Part shown: one piece after another, positions 36,591 to 47,374 of the stretch
How positions within the stretch are numbered: position 1 is the stretch's first letter
How the letters are laid out: each line of letters starts with the position of its first letter
Origin: Streptomyces sp. YPW6
Lineage (GTDB): Bacteria; Actinomycetota; Actinomycetes; Streptomycetales; Streptomycetaceae
Assembly (NCBI RefSeq): GCF_018866325.1
Contig: NZ_CP076457.1
Coordinates: 7,537,001-7,601,000 of the forward strand
DNA length: 64,000 nt
Direction: 5' to 3'
Made by a program: the position numbers and the translations under genes
Notes under the pieces: generated by a model
What the model saw: the letters and a program-made list of their open reading frames with translations, nothing else
Databases searched by the model: none
Told to the model about the DNA's origin: nothing

Positions 36591-38141
36591 ATGCCGATCT
36601 TCACCGCGTACGACAAGACCCCGCTCGCCTGTCACCTGGTGGGGGAGGGGGAACCGCTGATCTGTCTGCCCGGGGGGCCGATGCGGGCGAGCGCGTATCT
36701 CGGCGATCTCGGAGGGCTCGCCGCCCGACGCCGGCTCGTCCTGCTGGACCTGCGGGGAACGGGCGCGTCCGGCGTGCCCGAGGACCCCTCGGCCTACCGC
36801 TGCGACCGCCTCGTCGACGATGTGGAAGCCCTGCGCGAACACCTGGGCCTGGAGCGGATCGACCTCCTCGCGCACTCCGCCGGAGCCGATCTGGCACTCC
36901 TGTACGCGGCCCGCCACCCGCAGCGGCTGCGCACCCTGACCCTCGTCACCCCCAGCACCCGGGCCGTGGGCATCGAGGTGACGGACCAGGACCTGCGCGA
37001 GGCCGCCGAGCTGCGGAGCGACGAACCGTGGTACCCCGAGGCGCGGGCGGCCCAGGACGCGCTGCTGGCCGGGGGACCCTTCGCCGAGCTGTGGCCCGCC
37101 GTCCGGCCCCTCACCTACGGCCGCTGGGACGAGGCGGCCCGCGCCCACGCCGAGGCCTCCGCCGGGCAGACCAACGCACGGGCCCGCGCACACTACGCCG
37201 GGGAAGGCGCCTTCGACCCCGCCGCCACCGCCGCGGCCCTGCGCGAGGTGACCGTGCCGGTGCTCGTTCTCGCCGGGGAGTACGACGGCCACCCCAGCCC
37301 GGACCGGGCCACGGAACTCGCCGCGCTCTTCCCGGCCGCCGAGTTCGCCGTCCAGCGCGGCGCGGGCCACTTCCCGTGGCTGGACGACCCGGGCGCCTTC
37401 GCCCGTACGGTGGAGGCCTTCCTCGCCCCGGAGGTGTCGAGCGTCCAGGCTGGCGGGGTCCGGCTCGCCTACCGGGTCTGGGGCGCGCCCGAGGCCCCGC
37501 CCGTCGTCCTGCTGCACGGCCGGGCCGGCTCCGGCGAGACCTGGACCCGGATCGCGGAGGACCTGGCCGCCGACCACCGCGTCTACGCTCCCGACTTCCG
37601 CGGCCACGGGCTGAGCGACTGGCCCGGCCGCTACTCCTTCGAGATGTTCCGCGACGACCTGCACGCCTTCCTGGAGGCCCGCAACCTGGCCGGGGCGACC
37701 GTCGTCGGACACTCCATGGGCGGGGTCGCCGCCTACCTCCTGGCCCAGCGGGAGCCGGGCCTCATCGGCCGGCTGATCATCGAGGACGCGCCGCCGCTCC
37801 TCCCGCTCGACCCGCCGCGGCCGCTCTCCGTCCGGCCCGAGGGCGACCTCGGCTTCGACTGGCCCGTCGTGCCCGACACCGACGCCCAGCTGAACGACCC
37901 CGACCCGGCCGTCCGTGAACGCTTCCCCGAGATCACCGTGCCCACCCTCGTCATCGGCGGCGGGCCCCGCAGCCACATCGACCAGGAGCAGCTCGCGCAG
38001 ATGGTCCGCGCGTTGCCGGACGCCGAGCTGGTCACCGTCGACGCCGGGCATCTCGTCCACACGGACCGGCCCGGGGAATTCCTGGCGGCCATCCGGGCGT
38101 TCGGGCTCCATGACCGGAACGGGCGCGGCGCTGCCTGCTGA
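36591..38141 (+). CDS. tandem alpha/beta-hydrolase fusion protein
   Basis: A 516-residue protein made of two complete alpha/beta-hydrolase domains. Domain 1 (about 1-280): oxyanion region LICLPGGPMRASAYLG, nucleophile elbow LLAHSAGADLALL, acid near GEYDGHPSP and His in RGAGHFPWL. Domain 2 (about 285-510): VVLLHGRAGSGETW, elbow VVGHSMGGVAAYLL and His in DAGHLVHTD. Both triads look intact. ATG 36591 follows a poor ribosome site, but upstream in-frame codons are Pro/Arg-rich non-homologous sequence. Neighbours are CoA ligases, so ester or ring-cleavage hydrolysis is possible; the substrate is unknown. Confidence 0.85.
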   Translation: MPIFTAYDKTPLACHLVGEGEPLICLPGGPMRASAYLGDLGGLAARRRLVLLDLRGTGASGVPEDPSAYRCDRLVDDVEALREHLGLERIDLLAHSAGADLALLYAARHPQRLRTLTLVTPSTRAVGIEVTDQDLREAAELRSDEPWYPEARAAQDALLAGGPFAELWPAVRPLTYGRWDEAARAHAEASAGQTNARARAHYAGEGAFDPAATAAALREVTVPVLVLAGEYDGHPSPDRATELAALFPAAEFAVQRGAGHFPWLDDPGAFARTVEAFLAPEVSSVQAGGVRLAYRVWGAPEAPPVVLLHGRAGSGETWTRIAEDLAADHRVYAPDFRGHGLSDWPGRYSFEMFRDDLHAFLEARNLAGATVVGHSMGGVAAYLLAQREPGLIGRLIIEDAPPLLPLDPPRPLSVRPEGDLGFDWPVVPDTDAQLNDPDPAVRERFPEITVPTLVIGGGPRSHIDQEQLAQMVRALPDAELVTVDAGHLVHTDRPGEFLAAIRAFGLHDRNGRGAAC

Positions 38142-38291
38142 GCGCAGGAGGACCGCGGACCGGCCCGATGCCCCGGAGTGACCGGTCCGCCCCCTGGCAC
38201 ACGGATCCGGGCGACGGCGCGGCGTCCCGGGACATCAGCAGCCCCATGGCGCCCGGTTCCGGCCCTGCCGCCGGCTCCCGCACACCGGGGA

Positions 38292-38330
38292 GGCAGCGCT
38301 GCGGCCCACCCGGGCGCCCGCAGCGCTGCC
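38292..38330. terminator. bidirectional stem-loop terminator
   Basis: Perfect 13-bp inverted repeat (38292-38304 and 38318-38330) with a 13-base loop between the converging hydrolase and FadD19-like genes. The rest of this 245-base gap shows nothing. Confidence 0.7.
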
Positions 38331-38386
38331 GATCTGCGCCCGGGGCTCGCCGGACTCCGGTCCACCCGGTGCCGGGCCCCGGCCGT

Positions 38387-40012
38387 TCAGCTCCGGTCGG
38401 CCTCCGCCGCCACCGCCTTCGCCCACCGGTAGTCCGCCTTGCCGCTCGGCGAGCGCTGGATCCGCTCGGCGAGCACCAGCGCGCGGGGGACCTTGTAGCC
38501 GGCCAGCCGGGTCCGGCAGTGCGCCTGCACCGCGTCCAGGGTCAACGCGCCCGCACCCTCGCGCAGTTGCACCACGGCGGCGACCCGGCTGCCCCAGCGC
38601 TCGTCGGGGACGCCCGCGACGAGCGCGTCGTACACATCCGCATGGGACTTGAGCGCCTGCTCGACCTCCTCCGGATACACCTTCTCCCCACCGGTGTTGA
38701 TGCACTGCGAGCCCCTCCCGAGCACGGTGACGATGCCGTCCGCGTCCACGGTCGCCATGTCGCCCAGCAGCACCCAGCGCTCATCGCCCCGGCGGAAGAA
38801 GGTGTCGGCGGTCTTGGCCGGGTCGTTGTAGTAGCCCAGCGGGACATGCCCGCGCTGGGCGATGCGGCCCGGCTCGCCGGGGGCCACCGGCTCGTACGTC
38901 ACCGGATCCACCACCGCCGTACGGGCGTTGACCTGGACCCGGAACCCCTTTTCGGGGCCCGAGTCGGCGGTGGCCGTACCGTTGAAGCCGGACTCGGAGG
39001 AGCCGAAGTTGTTCAGCAGCAGCGCCGTCGGCACGAGTGCCTGGAATTCCGCCCGCACCGAGTCCGACATGACCGCCCCCGAGCTGGAGACGGAGAACAG
39101 CGACGAGCAGTCCGTCCCGCGCAGGGGCCCCTTCAGGCAGTCGATCAACGGGCGCAGCATCGCGTCGCCGACCAGCGACACACTGGTGACCTTCTCCTTC
39201 TCGATCGTCCGCAGCACCTGTTCGGGAACGAACTTGCGGTGCACGACCACGCGTTGGCCGAAGTTGAAGCCGATGAACGCGGTCAGGGTGGAGGTCCCGT
39301 GCATCAGCGGCGGGGTGGGGAAGAAGGTGATGCCCTCACCGCCCGCCGCGACCCGCTCCGCCAGCTCCTGCGGGGTCTTCACCGGCTCGCCGGTCGGCGC
39401 TCCGCCGCCCAGACCCGAGAAGAAGAGGTCCTCCTGACGCCACATCACCCCCTTGGGCAGGCCGGTCGTGCCGCCGGTGTAGATGATGAACTGGTCGTCG
39501 GCGGAGCGCCGCGCGAAGCCGCGGTCCGCCGAACCGGAAGCCTCCGCCTCGGCGAAGGACACGGCCGCGGGCCTCGGGGCGGTGGTCGTGGCGGCGGGCC
39601 CCACCCGGACCAGGTGCCGCAGCCCCGGGGCCTGCGGGGCGGCCGCCGCCACCCGCCGGTCGAACTCGCCGTCGAACACCAGCGCCGCCAGGTCGGCGTC
39701 CCGGTAGAGGTAGACCAACTCCTCCTCGACGTAACGGTAATTGACGTTCACCGGGACGATCCGCGCCTTGAGCGCCCCCAGTAGCGTCTGGAGGTACTCC
39801 ACCCCGTTGTAGAGGTGCAGCCCCAGGTGCTCGCCCGGCCTCATTCCGGCGTCGGTCAGATGGTGGGCGATGCGGTTCGCCGCGGCGTCCAGCTCCGCGT
39901 AGGTGAGCCGGCGCTCCGCGCCCGTGCCGGGATGGTCGACGTACAGGAGCGCCTCACGGTCGGGCACCGCGTCGGCGACCGACTCGAACAGGTCGGCAAG
40001 GTTGTACTCCAC
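38387..40012 (-). CDS. FadD19-like acyl-CoA synthetase
   Basis: A 541-residue ANL ligase. GTG 40012 has AGGAGG close upstream. The P-loop and following bases, YTGGTTGLPKGVMWRQED, are nearly those I recall for mycobacterial FadD19, the sterol C24-side-chain CoA ligase; GSSESGFNGT, GYYNDPAKTADTF, INTGGEKVYPEEVEQALK and the C-terminal SPSGKADYRWAK also agree. Length matches (about 548). It is divergent from a crotonase/DUF35/thiolase/thiolase operon, reproducing the mycobacterial gene set. It probably activates a branched or sterol-type side chain, but no ring-degradation genes are in the window. Confidence 0.87.
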   Translation of the reverse strand: MEYNLADLFESVADAVPDREALLYVDHPGTGAERRLTYAELDAAANRIAHHLTDAGMRPGEHLGLHLYNGVEYLQTLLGALKARIVPVNVNYRYVEEELVYLYRDADLAALVFDGEFDRRVAAAAPQAPGLRHLVRVGPAATTTAPRPAAVSFAEAEASGSADRGFARRSADDQFIIYTGGTTGLPKGVMWRQEDLFFSGLGGGAPTGEPVKTPQELAERVAAGGEGITFFPTPPLMHGTSTLTAFIGFNFGQRVVVHRKFVPEQVLRTIEKEKVTSVSLVGDAMLRPLIDCLKGPLRGTDCSSLFSVSSSGAVMSDSVRAEFQALVPTALLLNNFGSSESGFNGTATADSGPEKGFRVQVNARTAVVDPVTYEPVAPGEPGRIAQRGHVPLGYYNDPAKTADTFFRRGDERWVLLGDMATVDADGIVTVLGRGSQCINTGGEKVYPEEVEQALKSHADVYDALVAGVPDERWGSRVAAVVQLREGAGALTLDAVQAHCRTRLAGYKVPRALVLAERIQRSPSGKADYRWAKAVAAEADRS

Positions 40013-40096
40013 CGTTCCTCCTGACCCCGGGTGACTGGCCACTCGGCCGTCATTAGAGCGCCGGGCGGCACCGGTGGGAAGAGGTGGCGCCGCAAC

Positions 40097-40118
40097 AATC
40101 TGACGAGCTGTCAGAAAA
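40097..40118. promoter_or_regulatory. operator shared with the 17.5 kb operon
   Basis: AATCTGAC-N6-TCAGAAAA between the divergent FadD19-like and crotonase genes, identical outside the N6 to 17506-17527. See that entry. Confidence 0.6.
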
Positions 40119-40142
40119 CTATTGAACTGCGCCCCCTCCTCC

Positions 40143-40156
40143 TGCAACCTGTTCCA
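40143..40156. promoter_or_regulatory. KstR-type operator upstream of crotonase operon
   Basis: TGCAACCTGTTCCA matches TNNAACNNGTTNNA, 23 bases before the ATG at 40180. Its reverse complement agrees with the 6326 site at 11 of 14 positions. Confidence 0.5.
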
Positions 40157-40179
40157 GATCCGGAGAACAGGAGTCCGTC

Positions 40180-40980
40180 ATGGGCGGTACGGAACACCTC
40201 GCCGTGCGGCGCGAAGGCGCCACGCTGGTGCTCACCCTGAACAGACCAGAGGCCAGGAACGCGCTCTCGTTGCCGATGCTCGTCGGCCTGTACGACGGCT
40301 GGCTCGCCGCAGACGCGGACGACGCGGTCCGCTCGGTCGTCCTCACCGGCGCGGGCGGCGCGTTCTGCTCGGGCATGGACCTCAAGGCGCTCGCGGGCGA
40401 CGGGATGGCGGGGGAGGAGTACCGCGAGCGGATGACGGCCGACCCCGACCTGCACTGGAAGGCGATGCTGCGCCACCACCGCCCCCGCAAACCGGTCATC
40501 GCCGCCGTGGAGGGCCCCTGTGTCGCGGGCGGCACCGAGATCCTCCAGGGCACCGACATCCGCATCGCCGGAGCCGGCGCCACCTTCGGGCTCTTCGAGG
40601 TCCGCCGGGGCCTCTTCCCGATCGGCGGCTCCACTGTCCGGCTGCCCCGCCAGATCCCCCGCACCCACGCCCTCGAAATGCTCCTCACCGGCCGCCCCTA
40701 CACCGCCGACGAGGCCGCCGCCATCGGGCTCGTCGGCCGGGTCGTGCCCGACGGCACCGCGCTGGAGGAGGCCCTCGCCGTCGCCGAGCGGGTCAACGCC
40801 TGCGGTCCGCTCGCCGTCGAGGCGGTGAAGGCATCGGTCTACGAGGGGGCCGAGCTGACCGAGAGCGAGGCGCTGGCCGCCGAACTAAAGCATGGCTGGC
40901 CCGTGTTCGCCACCGAGGACGCCAAGGAGGGCGCCCGCGCCTTCGCCGAGAAGCGCCCGCCCGTCTACCGGCGCGCCTGA
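40180..40980 (+). CDS. enoyl-CoA hydratase/isomerase (crotonase, EchA19-like)
   Basis: A 266-residue crotonase-fold protein. Oxyanion-hole motifs: LTGAGGAFCSGMDLKALAG and AAVEGPCVAGGTEILQGTD; a Glu/Asp pair characteristic of hydratases lies near FEVRRGLFPIGGS. The position divergent from a FadD19-like gene and ahead of DUF35 and two thiolases parallels mycobacterial echA19. It should hydrate an alpha,beta-unsaturated acyl-CoA in side-chain beta-oxidation. First gene of a four-gene operon; the DUF35 gene starts 15 bases after its stop. Confidence 0.88.
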   Translation: MGGTEHLAVRREGATLVLTLNRPEARNALSLPMLVGLYDGWLAADADDAVRSVVLTGAGGAFCSGMDLKALAGDGMAGEEYRERMTADPDLHWKAMLRHHRPRKPVIAAVEGPCVAGGTEILQGTDIRIAGAGATFGLFEVRRGLFPIGGSTVRLPRQIPRTHALEMLLTGRPYTADEAAAIGLVGRVVPDGTALEEALAVAERVNACGPLAVEAVKASVYEGAELTESEALAAELKHGWPVFATEDAKEGARAFAEKRPPVYRRA

Positions 40981-40995
40981 CCCCAGGAGAGAGCC

Positions 40996-41943
40996 ATGCC
41001 CGACATCCTCAGCGCCCCGCTGGTGGTCGAATTCCCCTTCACCCGGTCCCTCGGCCCCGTCCAGAGCGCCTTCCTCACCGGACTGCGCGAACGCACCGTC
41101 CTCGGTGTCCGCGCGGACGACGGAACGGTCCTCGTGCCGCCCGTGGAGTACGACCCGGTCACCGCGAACGAACTGGGCGACCTCGTCGAGGTCGCCCCCA
41201 CCGGCACCGTCACCACCTGGGCCTGGAACCCCTCCCCGCGCCGCGACCAGCCTCTCGACGCCCCCTTCGCCTGGGTCCTCGTCCGCCTCGACGGGGCCGG
41301 CACCGCACTCCTGCACGTACTCGACGCACCCGGACCCGACGCCGTCCGCACCGGGATGCGCGTCCGTATCCGCTGGGCCGCGAACCGCACCGGCGCCATC
41401 ACCGACATCGCCTGCTTCGAACCGTACGAGGGTGAGCCCGGCCGCTGTGAACCCGCCCCGCACACAGGCGAGTTCGCCGACCCCGTCACCGGCATCGTCG
41501 CCCCGGCCCGCCTCGACTACGTCCACACCCCCGGCCGCGCCCAGAGCGCCTACATCAAGGCCCTGGAGGAGCGCCGAATGGTCGGCGAACGCTGCCCGTC
41601 CTGCCGCAAGGTCTACGTACCGCCGCGCGGGGCCTGCCCCACCTGCGGGGTCGCCACCGCCGAACAGGTCGAGGTCGGACCGCGCGGCACGGTCACCACC
41701 TTCTGCATCGTCAACATCAAAGCGAAGAATCTCGACATCGAAGTCCCGTACGTATACGCCCACATCGCCCTCGACGGCGCCGACCTCGCCCTGCACGGAC
41801 GCATTGGCGGAATCCCCTACGACCAGGTCCGCATGGGGCTGCGCGTCGAGCCCGTGTGGAGCGACGGGGCCCGGCACGTCGACCACTACCGGCCCACCGG
41901 CGAGCCCGACGCGGACTACGACACCTACAAGGAGCTGGTGTAG
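40996..41943 (+). CDS. tandem OB-fold (DUF35) protein with zinc ribbon
   Basis: A 315-residue protein containing two OB-fold DUF35-type regions (about 15-135 and 185-300). The second is preceded by a rubredoxin-like zinc ribbon, CPSCRKVYVPPRGACPTC. Such proteins bind and activate thiolase or hydratase partners, as ChsH2/Ltp2 partners in sterol side-chain cleavage. The order DUF35, thiolase, thiolase matches Rv3521-ltp4-ltp3. The next gene begins at the base after the stop codon. Probably acts as a CoA-shuttling or scaffold subunit. Confidence 0.85.
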   Translation: MPDILSAPLVVEFPFTRSLGPVQSAFLTGLRERTVLGVRADDGTVLVPPVEYDPVTANELGDLVEVAPTGTVTTWAWNPSPRRDQPLDAPFAWVLVRLDGAGTALLHVLDAPGPDAVRTGMRVRIRWAANRTGAITDIACFEPYEGEPGRCEPAPHTGEFADPVTGIVAPARLDYVHTPGRAQSAYIKALEERRMVGERCPSCRKVYVPPRGACPTCGVATAEQVEVGPRGTVTTFCIVNIKAKNLDIEVPYVYAHIALDGADLALHGRIGGIPYDQVRMGLRVEPVWSDGARHVDHYRPTGEPDADYDTYKELV

Positions 41944-42988
41944 ATGCGGGACGTGGCCATCGTCGCCTTCGCCCAGAGCGCGCACCGGCGGCGCACCGAC
42001 GAACTCTCCGAGGTCGACCTGCTGATGCCCGTCCTCCACGAGGTCCTGGGCGCGACCGGCCTCAGGGCCAACGAGATCGGATTCACCTGCTCCGGCTCCG
42101 CCGACTACCTCGCCGGGCGGGCCTTCTCCTTCACCATGGCACTCGACGGCGTCGGCGCCCACCCGCCCATCTCCGAGTCCCACGTCGAGATGGACGGGGC
42201 CTGGGCCCTGTACGAGGCCTGGGTCAAGATCCGGACCGGCCAGGCGGACACCGCGCTCGTCTACTCCTACGGCAAGTCGTCGCCCGGCCCTCTCCGCGAC
42301 GTCCTCACCCGCCAGCTCGACCCCTACTACCTCGCCCCGCTCTGGCCCGACTCCGTCGCCCTCGCCGCCCTCCAGGCCCAGGCACTCATCGACGCGGGCG
42401 ACACCGACGAAGGAGCCCTCGCCGAGGTCGCCGCCCGCAACCGCGCCGCCGCCGTCGGCAACCCGTACGCCCAGCTCACCGGAGAGGTCCCGGCCGGCGA
42501 CCACCTCGTGCACCCGCTGCGCACCGGCGACTGCCCGCCCATCGGCGACGGGGCCGCCGCCGTGGTCCTCGCCGCCGGGGACACCGCCCGCGCCCTGTGC
42601 GAACGGCCCGCCTGGATCCGGGGCATCGACCACCGCATCGAGGCCCACAGCCTCGGCGTCCGCGACCTGACCGACAGCCCCTCCGCCCGGCTCGCCGCCG
42701 AACACGCCGGGGCCTTCGAACGGCCCGTCGACACCGCGGAACTCCACGCGCCGTTCACCTCGCAGGAAGTCGTCCTGCGCAAGGCGCTCGGGCTCGGTGA
42801 CGAGGTCCGCGTCAACCCCTCCGGCGGCGCGCTCGCCGCCAACCCGATCATGGCCGCCGGGCTGATCCGGCTCGGCGAGGCCGCCGTCCGCATCCACCGG
42901 GGCGAGTCCGACCGGGCGCTCGCGCACGCCACCTCCGGGCCCTGCCTGCAACAGAACCTGGTCGCCGTCCTGGAAGGGGAGAGCGCTC

Positions 42989-42996
<8 letters not shown>
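41944..42996 (+). CDS. thiolase-fold protein, Ltp4-like
   Basis: A 350-residue non-decarboxylating thiolase-like protein of the SCP-x/Ltp family. AFAQSAHRRRTDELSEVDLL near the N-terminus; FTCSGSADYLAGRAFSF where the catalytic Cys of thiolases sits; NPSGGALAANPIMAAG near the C-terminus, the CoA site with the family NPSGG. Shorter than classical thiolases, as for Ltp4 (about 354). Likely forms a complex with the neighbouring DUF35 protein and carries out thiolytic or retro-aldol cleavage. Overlaps the next gene by eight bases. Confidence 0.85.
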
Positions 42997-44155
<1,159 letters not shown>

Positions 44156-44222
44156 GAAGCACGACGGGCCCGGTCCCGCGCGGCCCGGGCCCGGCTCCGC
44201 GACGTGAGCCGGGACACGTACC

Positions 44223-44732
44223 ATGGGCTCCATGTCCTTCCTCCGCCGCCGTAGCGCCGCAACACCCGCGGGCCCGGACTTCGACGTCCTGGCCATGGAC
44301 CCCGGGGACTGGCCCGGCAACCTCGGCGCCGGTCTGCTCCCCGCCCCCGACGGCAGCTGCCAGGGCGTCTTCCTCCGGTACGACCTGTACGGCGGCCGGG
44401 GCCCGGCGATGATCATCGGCAATCTGCCGGAAGGCTCGCCCGCCCGCGAGACCGAGGAGGGCCAGGTCCCCTTCGAGGTGGCCCAGCTGCTCCTCGCCCT
44501 GGAGAACGACGAGCCGATCGAGGTCGTCAGCTCCGAGGACGTGCCCGTCATGCAGGGCGACAACCTGCTGATCGTCCGCCGCGTCAAGCTCTCCGAGAGC
44601 CGGATCGCCTGCGTCCAGTTCGACCGCAGCGATGGCGTCCTCGTGACCATCGCCAGCTGGGACCGGCCCATCACCGACGATCTCTACACCCTGCTCAAGC
44701 CCTTGCCCGCGGAGCTGTTCCAGCAAGGCTGA
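44223..44732 (+). CDS. conserved hypothetical protein
   Basis: A 169-residue soluble protein with no recognised domain. The sequence is well behaved (mixed alpha/beta, DVLAMDPGDWPGNLGAGL, VQFDRSDGVLVTIASWDRP). A second in-frame ATG three codons in (44232) is equally possible. It stands alone and is followed by a strong intrinsic terminator. I recall similar proteins as widely conserved in Streptomyces but without a known function. Confidence 0.75.
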   Translation: MGSMSFLRRRSAATPAGPDFDVLAMDPGDWPGNLGAGLLPAPDGSCQGVFLRYDLYGGRGPAMIIGNLPEGSPARETEEGQVPFEVAQLLLALENDEPIEVVSSEDVPVMQGDNLLIVRRVKLSESRIACVQFDRSDGVLVTIASWDRPITDDLYTLLKPLPAELFQQG

Positions 44733-44745
44733 AACGTATCTGCCT

Positions 44746-44775
44746 AGGCCGCCCGCATATGCCGGGCGGCCTTTT
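44746..44775 (+). terminator. intrinsic terminator with U-tract
   Basis: AGGCCGCCCG (44746-44755) pairs perfectly with CGGGCGGCCT (44763-44772) around a 7-base loop, ending in TTTT. It lies 14 bases after the stop of the hypothetical gene. Confidence 0.9.
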
Positions 44776-45069
44776 CACACCCGCACCGCCCCGGGCCCGT
44801 ACGCCGGGGCCGCCCCACCCCGCCGGGCCCCGTACGCCGGGGCCGCCCCCGGGTCCGCACGCCCGCGTCACCCGGGTCGTCATGCCCGGACCGTCCCGGC
44901 GGCCGGTACGCGCCGTGCCCCGCGTCCGGACATGCGCGAGGACGCATGGAGGGGCGGCTTTCGGCCAGGTGCGCCCGGACCTGACGGACCTGACAGACCT
45001 CGGTCACGGTCCGTCGCGGGAATCCCGCGACGGACCGCGTTCCGCTTTCCGGGGAGGCGATCCGCGGGG

Positions 45070-47283
45070 TCAGACCCGGCCGCCCGCCGTCCCCGCCGGC
45101 ACCCGGGTCACCCGCGCCGCCGACGTACCGAGCCCCCTGGGCCCGCCGAGATGCCAGGGCGCGGCGTGGCCGCCCCGCAGATCCTCCTCGCGGTAGCGGC
45201 GGCAGCCCCGGTGCCAGATCAGGATGCCCGCCAGCCAGTGCTCCAGCTCCCGCACATAGCCCGCCAGAATCTCCCGCGCCTCGGAATCCAGTCCGAAATC
45301 GTCGTACAGCACCGGGAGTTCGACCTCGGCGACATGGCGGAACTGCCGCAGTCGCGACCTCATCAGGTCGTGCACGATCGCCACGCCCGTCGGATAGTCG
45401 ACGCCGAAGAAGTTCTGCACGACCAGGACGCCGTTGTGCACCTCGCCCTCGTACTCGATCTCCTTCTGGTAGGAGAACAGATCGTTGAGCAGGCACGCGT
45501 AGTCCGCCGCCGCGTTCTCCAGGGAACGCATCGGACCGCTGCGGTAGACCTCCTCCGGGACCTTCCGGCCGTGGCCGAGCCGGCACAGGCTCATCGTGAG
45601 GTCGGAACCGAAGGTCGCCCGCCGCATCTCCACGTAGTCCACCGGGTCGGGGATGCGGTTCTGCGCCTGGTTCGCCAGCTCCCACAGCCAGCTCGCGGTC
45701 ATCGTCTCGATCGCGGTACGGAAGGTGCGCCGCGCGCCCGCGTCCATCGGGGCGGCCGTCCTGCGCCACAGATCGCCCAGACTCCGCTCCAGCGCGTTCA
45801 CCGGCTCGGGCGTCCCCTCGTCGGCGAGCGGCATGAACAGCGTCAGCCGGTCGTTGGCCAGTCGCGCCCCCGCCAGGTCCCGGGTCCGCCCGTGCACGAC
45901 CGGGAACCAGTCGTCCCCGTACGTTCCCCAGGCCAGCCAGCCCGAGGAGAGGTCCAGCTCGTCCGCGCTCGCGTCCGGATGAATGCCCGCGGCGCAGAGC
46001 GGCAGGTCGATCGCCCGGATCCGCTGCTCGTCCCAGATGTGCGAGCCCGGCACGCCCGGCTGGGCCTCCAGGATGCCCATCCGCCGCGCCCAGTCGACCA
46101 GGCGGACGCGGGCTCCCTCCAGATGAGGACTCAGCGTGGTGGTGAAGGGCAGGTCGAAGTCCGGGAGCAGCGAGGGGCCCACGTGCTGGAACGGCACATG
46201 GCTGTGGCCGCGGGCCCGCGCGGTCTCCGAGCGGAGCGTGAGTCGGACGGAGGCGGCGGACATGCCGAAGCCGGGCACGGCCTCGGCCGCGCCGCCGCCG
46301 TTCATGTAGCGGCTGGAACGCATGTGCCATTCGTGGCCGCCGGACTGCCAGTCCTGGAGCCCCTTGGCATACGCCAGCACGGCGGCGGTCTGCGCCGGGT
46401 CGAGGGCCTTCTCGGCGCAGAGCGGGCCGAGTTCGGTCAGCGCGGTGTTCTCGAACTGCTGGAGGCGCGAGGTCAGCAGGTCGTTGACGGCTTCGGCGGC
46501 CTCCTGGGTCGAGCACCCCAGGAACTTCTCCAGCACCAGCACGCCGTTGCTGTTCTCTCCCTCGTCCTCCACCTCACGCTGGTACGAGAAGAGGTCGTTG
46601 CGCAGGTGGACGGCGTCGGAGAACGCGTCCCGCAGCACCCGCAGCGGCCGGGACCCGGCGACCGGCGCCGGTACCTCCGCGTCCGCCGCGTACTCGACCA
46701 GGCCCGCGGACCAGGGCGCGCCGCCCACCTTGCGGCGCATCTCGATGTACTCGACCGGGTTCGCGATGCGGCCCTCGTGGATGTTGGCGAGCTCCCACAG
46801 GGACTCGTTGAGGAGGTTGCGCGTCGACTCCGCGAACCGGGCCCGCCAGTCGTCCGTCATCGCGGGCACGGTCCGGGCCCACAGATCGGCGAGCCCCGCT
46901 TCGACGGGGTTCGAAGGCTCCGGCGTCGCGGCACCGCGCTCCATCGGCATGAAGGCGGGCAGCCGGTCCAGATAGCGCTTGCCGCCCTCCCGGTCGGGCG
47001 TGCGCTTGAAGAGCTCCAGGAAGTGGTCGTCGAAGAAGAAGACCCACACGTACCAGTCGGTGACGAGGCTGAGCGCCTCCGCCGGGCAGTCGGGGTGGGT
47101 GTAAGCGCACAGGAGGGCGTAGTCGTGCGCCTCCAGGTCCCTCTCCTCCCAGATGCCGGACCCCTCCAGCATCCCCATGGAACGGGCCCATTCCCGGGTG
47201 TGGGTGCGCGCCGCTTCCACATGAGGGTTGAGCCGGGCCGGATACGGGACATAGAAGTCCGGCAGTGAGAAGGGCTGTGCCAT
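45070..47283 (-). CDS. geoA: germacradienol/geosmin synthase
   Basis: A 737-residue bifunctional terpene synthase that makes geosmin, the earthy odorant. The N-terminal domain cyclises farnesyl diphosphate to germacradienol and has the Mg-binding DDHFLE (85-90) and NDLFSYQREVEDE. The C-terminal domain converts germacradienol to geosmin and carries the altered metal motif DDWFP and NDLFSYQKEIEYEGE. Length agrees with the Streptomyces coelicolor enzyme (726). A GGAAAGG ribosome site lies about ten bases before the ATG, inside an 18-base element also found upstream of the LPMO gene. Confidence 0.96.
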   Translation of the reverse strand: MAQPFSLPDFYVPYPARLNPHVEAARTHTREWARSMGMLEGSGIWEERDLEAHDYALLCAYTHPDCPAEALSLVTDWYVWVFFFDDHFLELFKRTPDREGGKRYLDRLPAFMPMERGAATPEPSNPVEAGLADLWARTVPAMTDDWRARFAESTRNLLNESLWELANIHEGRIANPVEYIEMRRKVGGAPWSAGLVEYAADAEVPAPVAGSRPLRVLRDAFSDAVHLRNDLFSYQREVEDEGENSNGVLVLEKFLGCSTQEAAEAVNDLLTSRLQQFENTALTELGPLCAEKALDPAQTAAVLAYAKGLQDWQSGGHEWHMRSSRYMNGGGAAEAVPGFGMSAASVRLTLRSETARARGHSHVPFQHVGPSLLPDFDLPFTTTLSPHLEGARVRLVDWARRMGILEAQPGVPGSHIWDEQRIRAIDLPLCAAGIHPDASADELDLSSGWLAWGTYGDDWFPVVHGRTRDLAGARLANDRLTLFMPLADEGTPEPVNALERSLGDLWRRTAAPMDAGARRTFRTAIETMTASWLWELANQAQNRIPDPVDYVEMRRATFGSDLTMSLCRLGHGRKVPEEVYRSGPMRSLENAAADYACLLNDLFSYQKEIEYEGEVHNGVLVVQNFFGVDYPTGVAIVHDLMRSRLRQFRHVAEVELPVLYDDFGLDSEAREILAGYVRELEHWLAGILIWHRGCRRYREEDLRGGHAAPWHLGGPRGLGTSAARVTRVPAGTAGGRV

Positions 47284-47288
47284 GTGCG

Positions 47289-47306
47289 TCAGGCCTTTCC
47301 GGAAGC
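47289..47306. repeat. 18-base element shared with LPMO leader (copy 1)
   Basis: AGGCCTTTCCGGAAGCCT in the leader of geosmin synthase, identical to 61261-61278 upstream of the LPMO gene. It can form a hairpin (TTCCGGAA core, AGGC/GCCT arms) and includes the geosmin synthase ribosome site on the minus strand. Confidence 0.6.
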
Positions 47307-47374
47307 CTCCGCGCGGGGATTCGCGCGGACCTGTGGTGTCCGCGCAGCACTACCCTTCGGCCATCCGGGGCACG

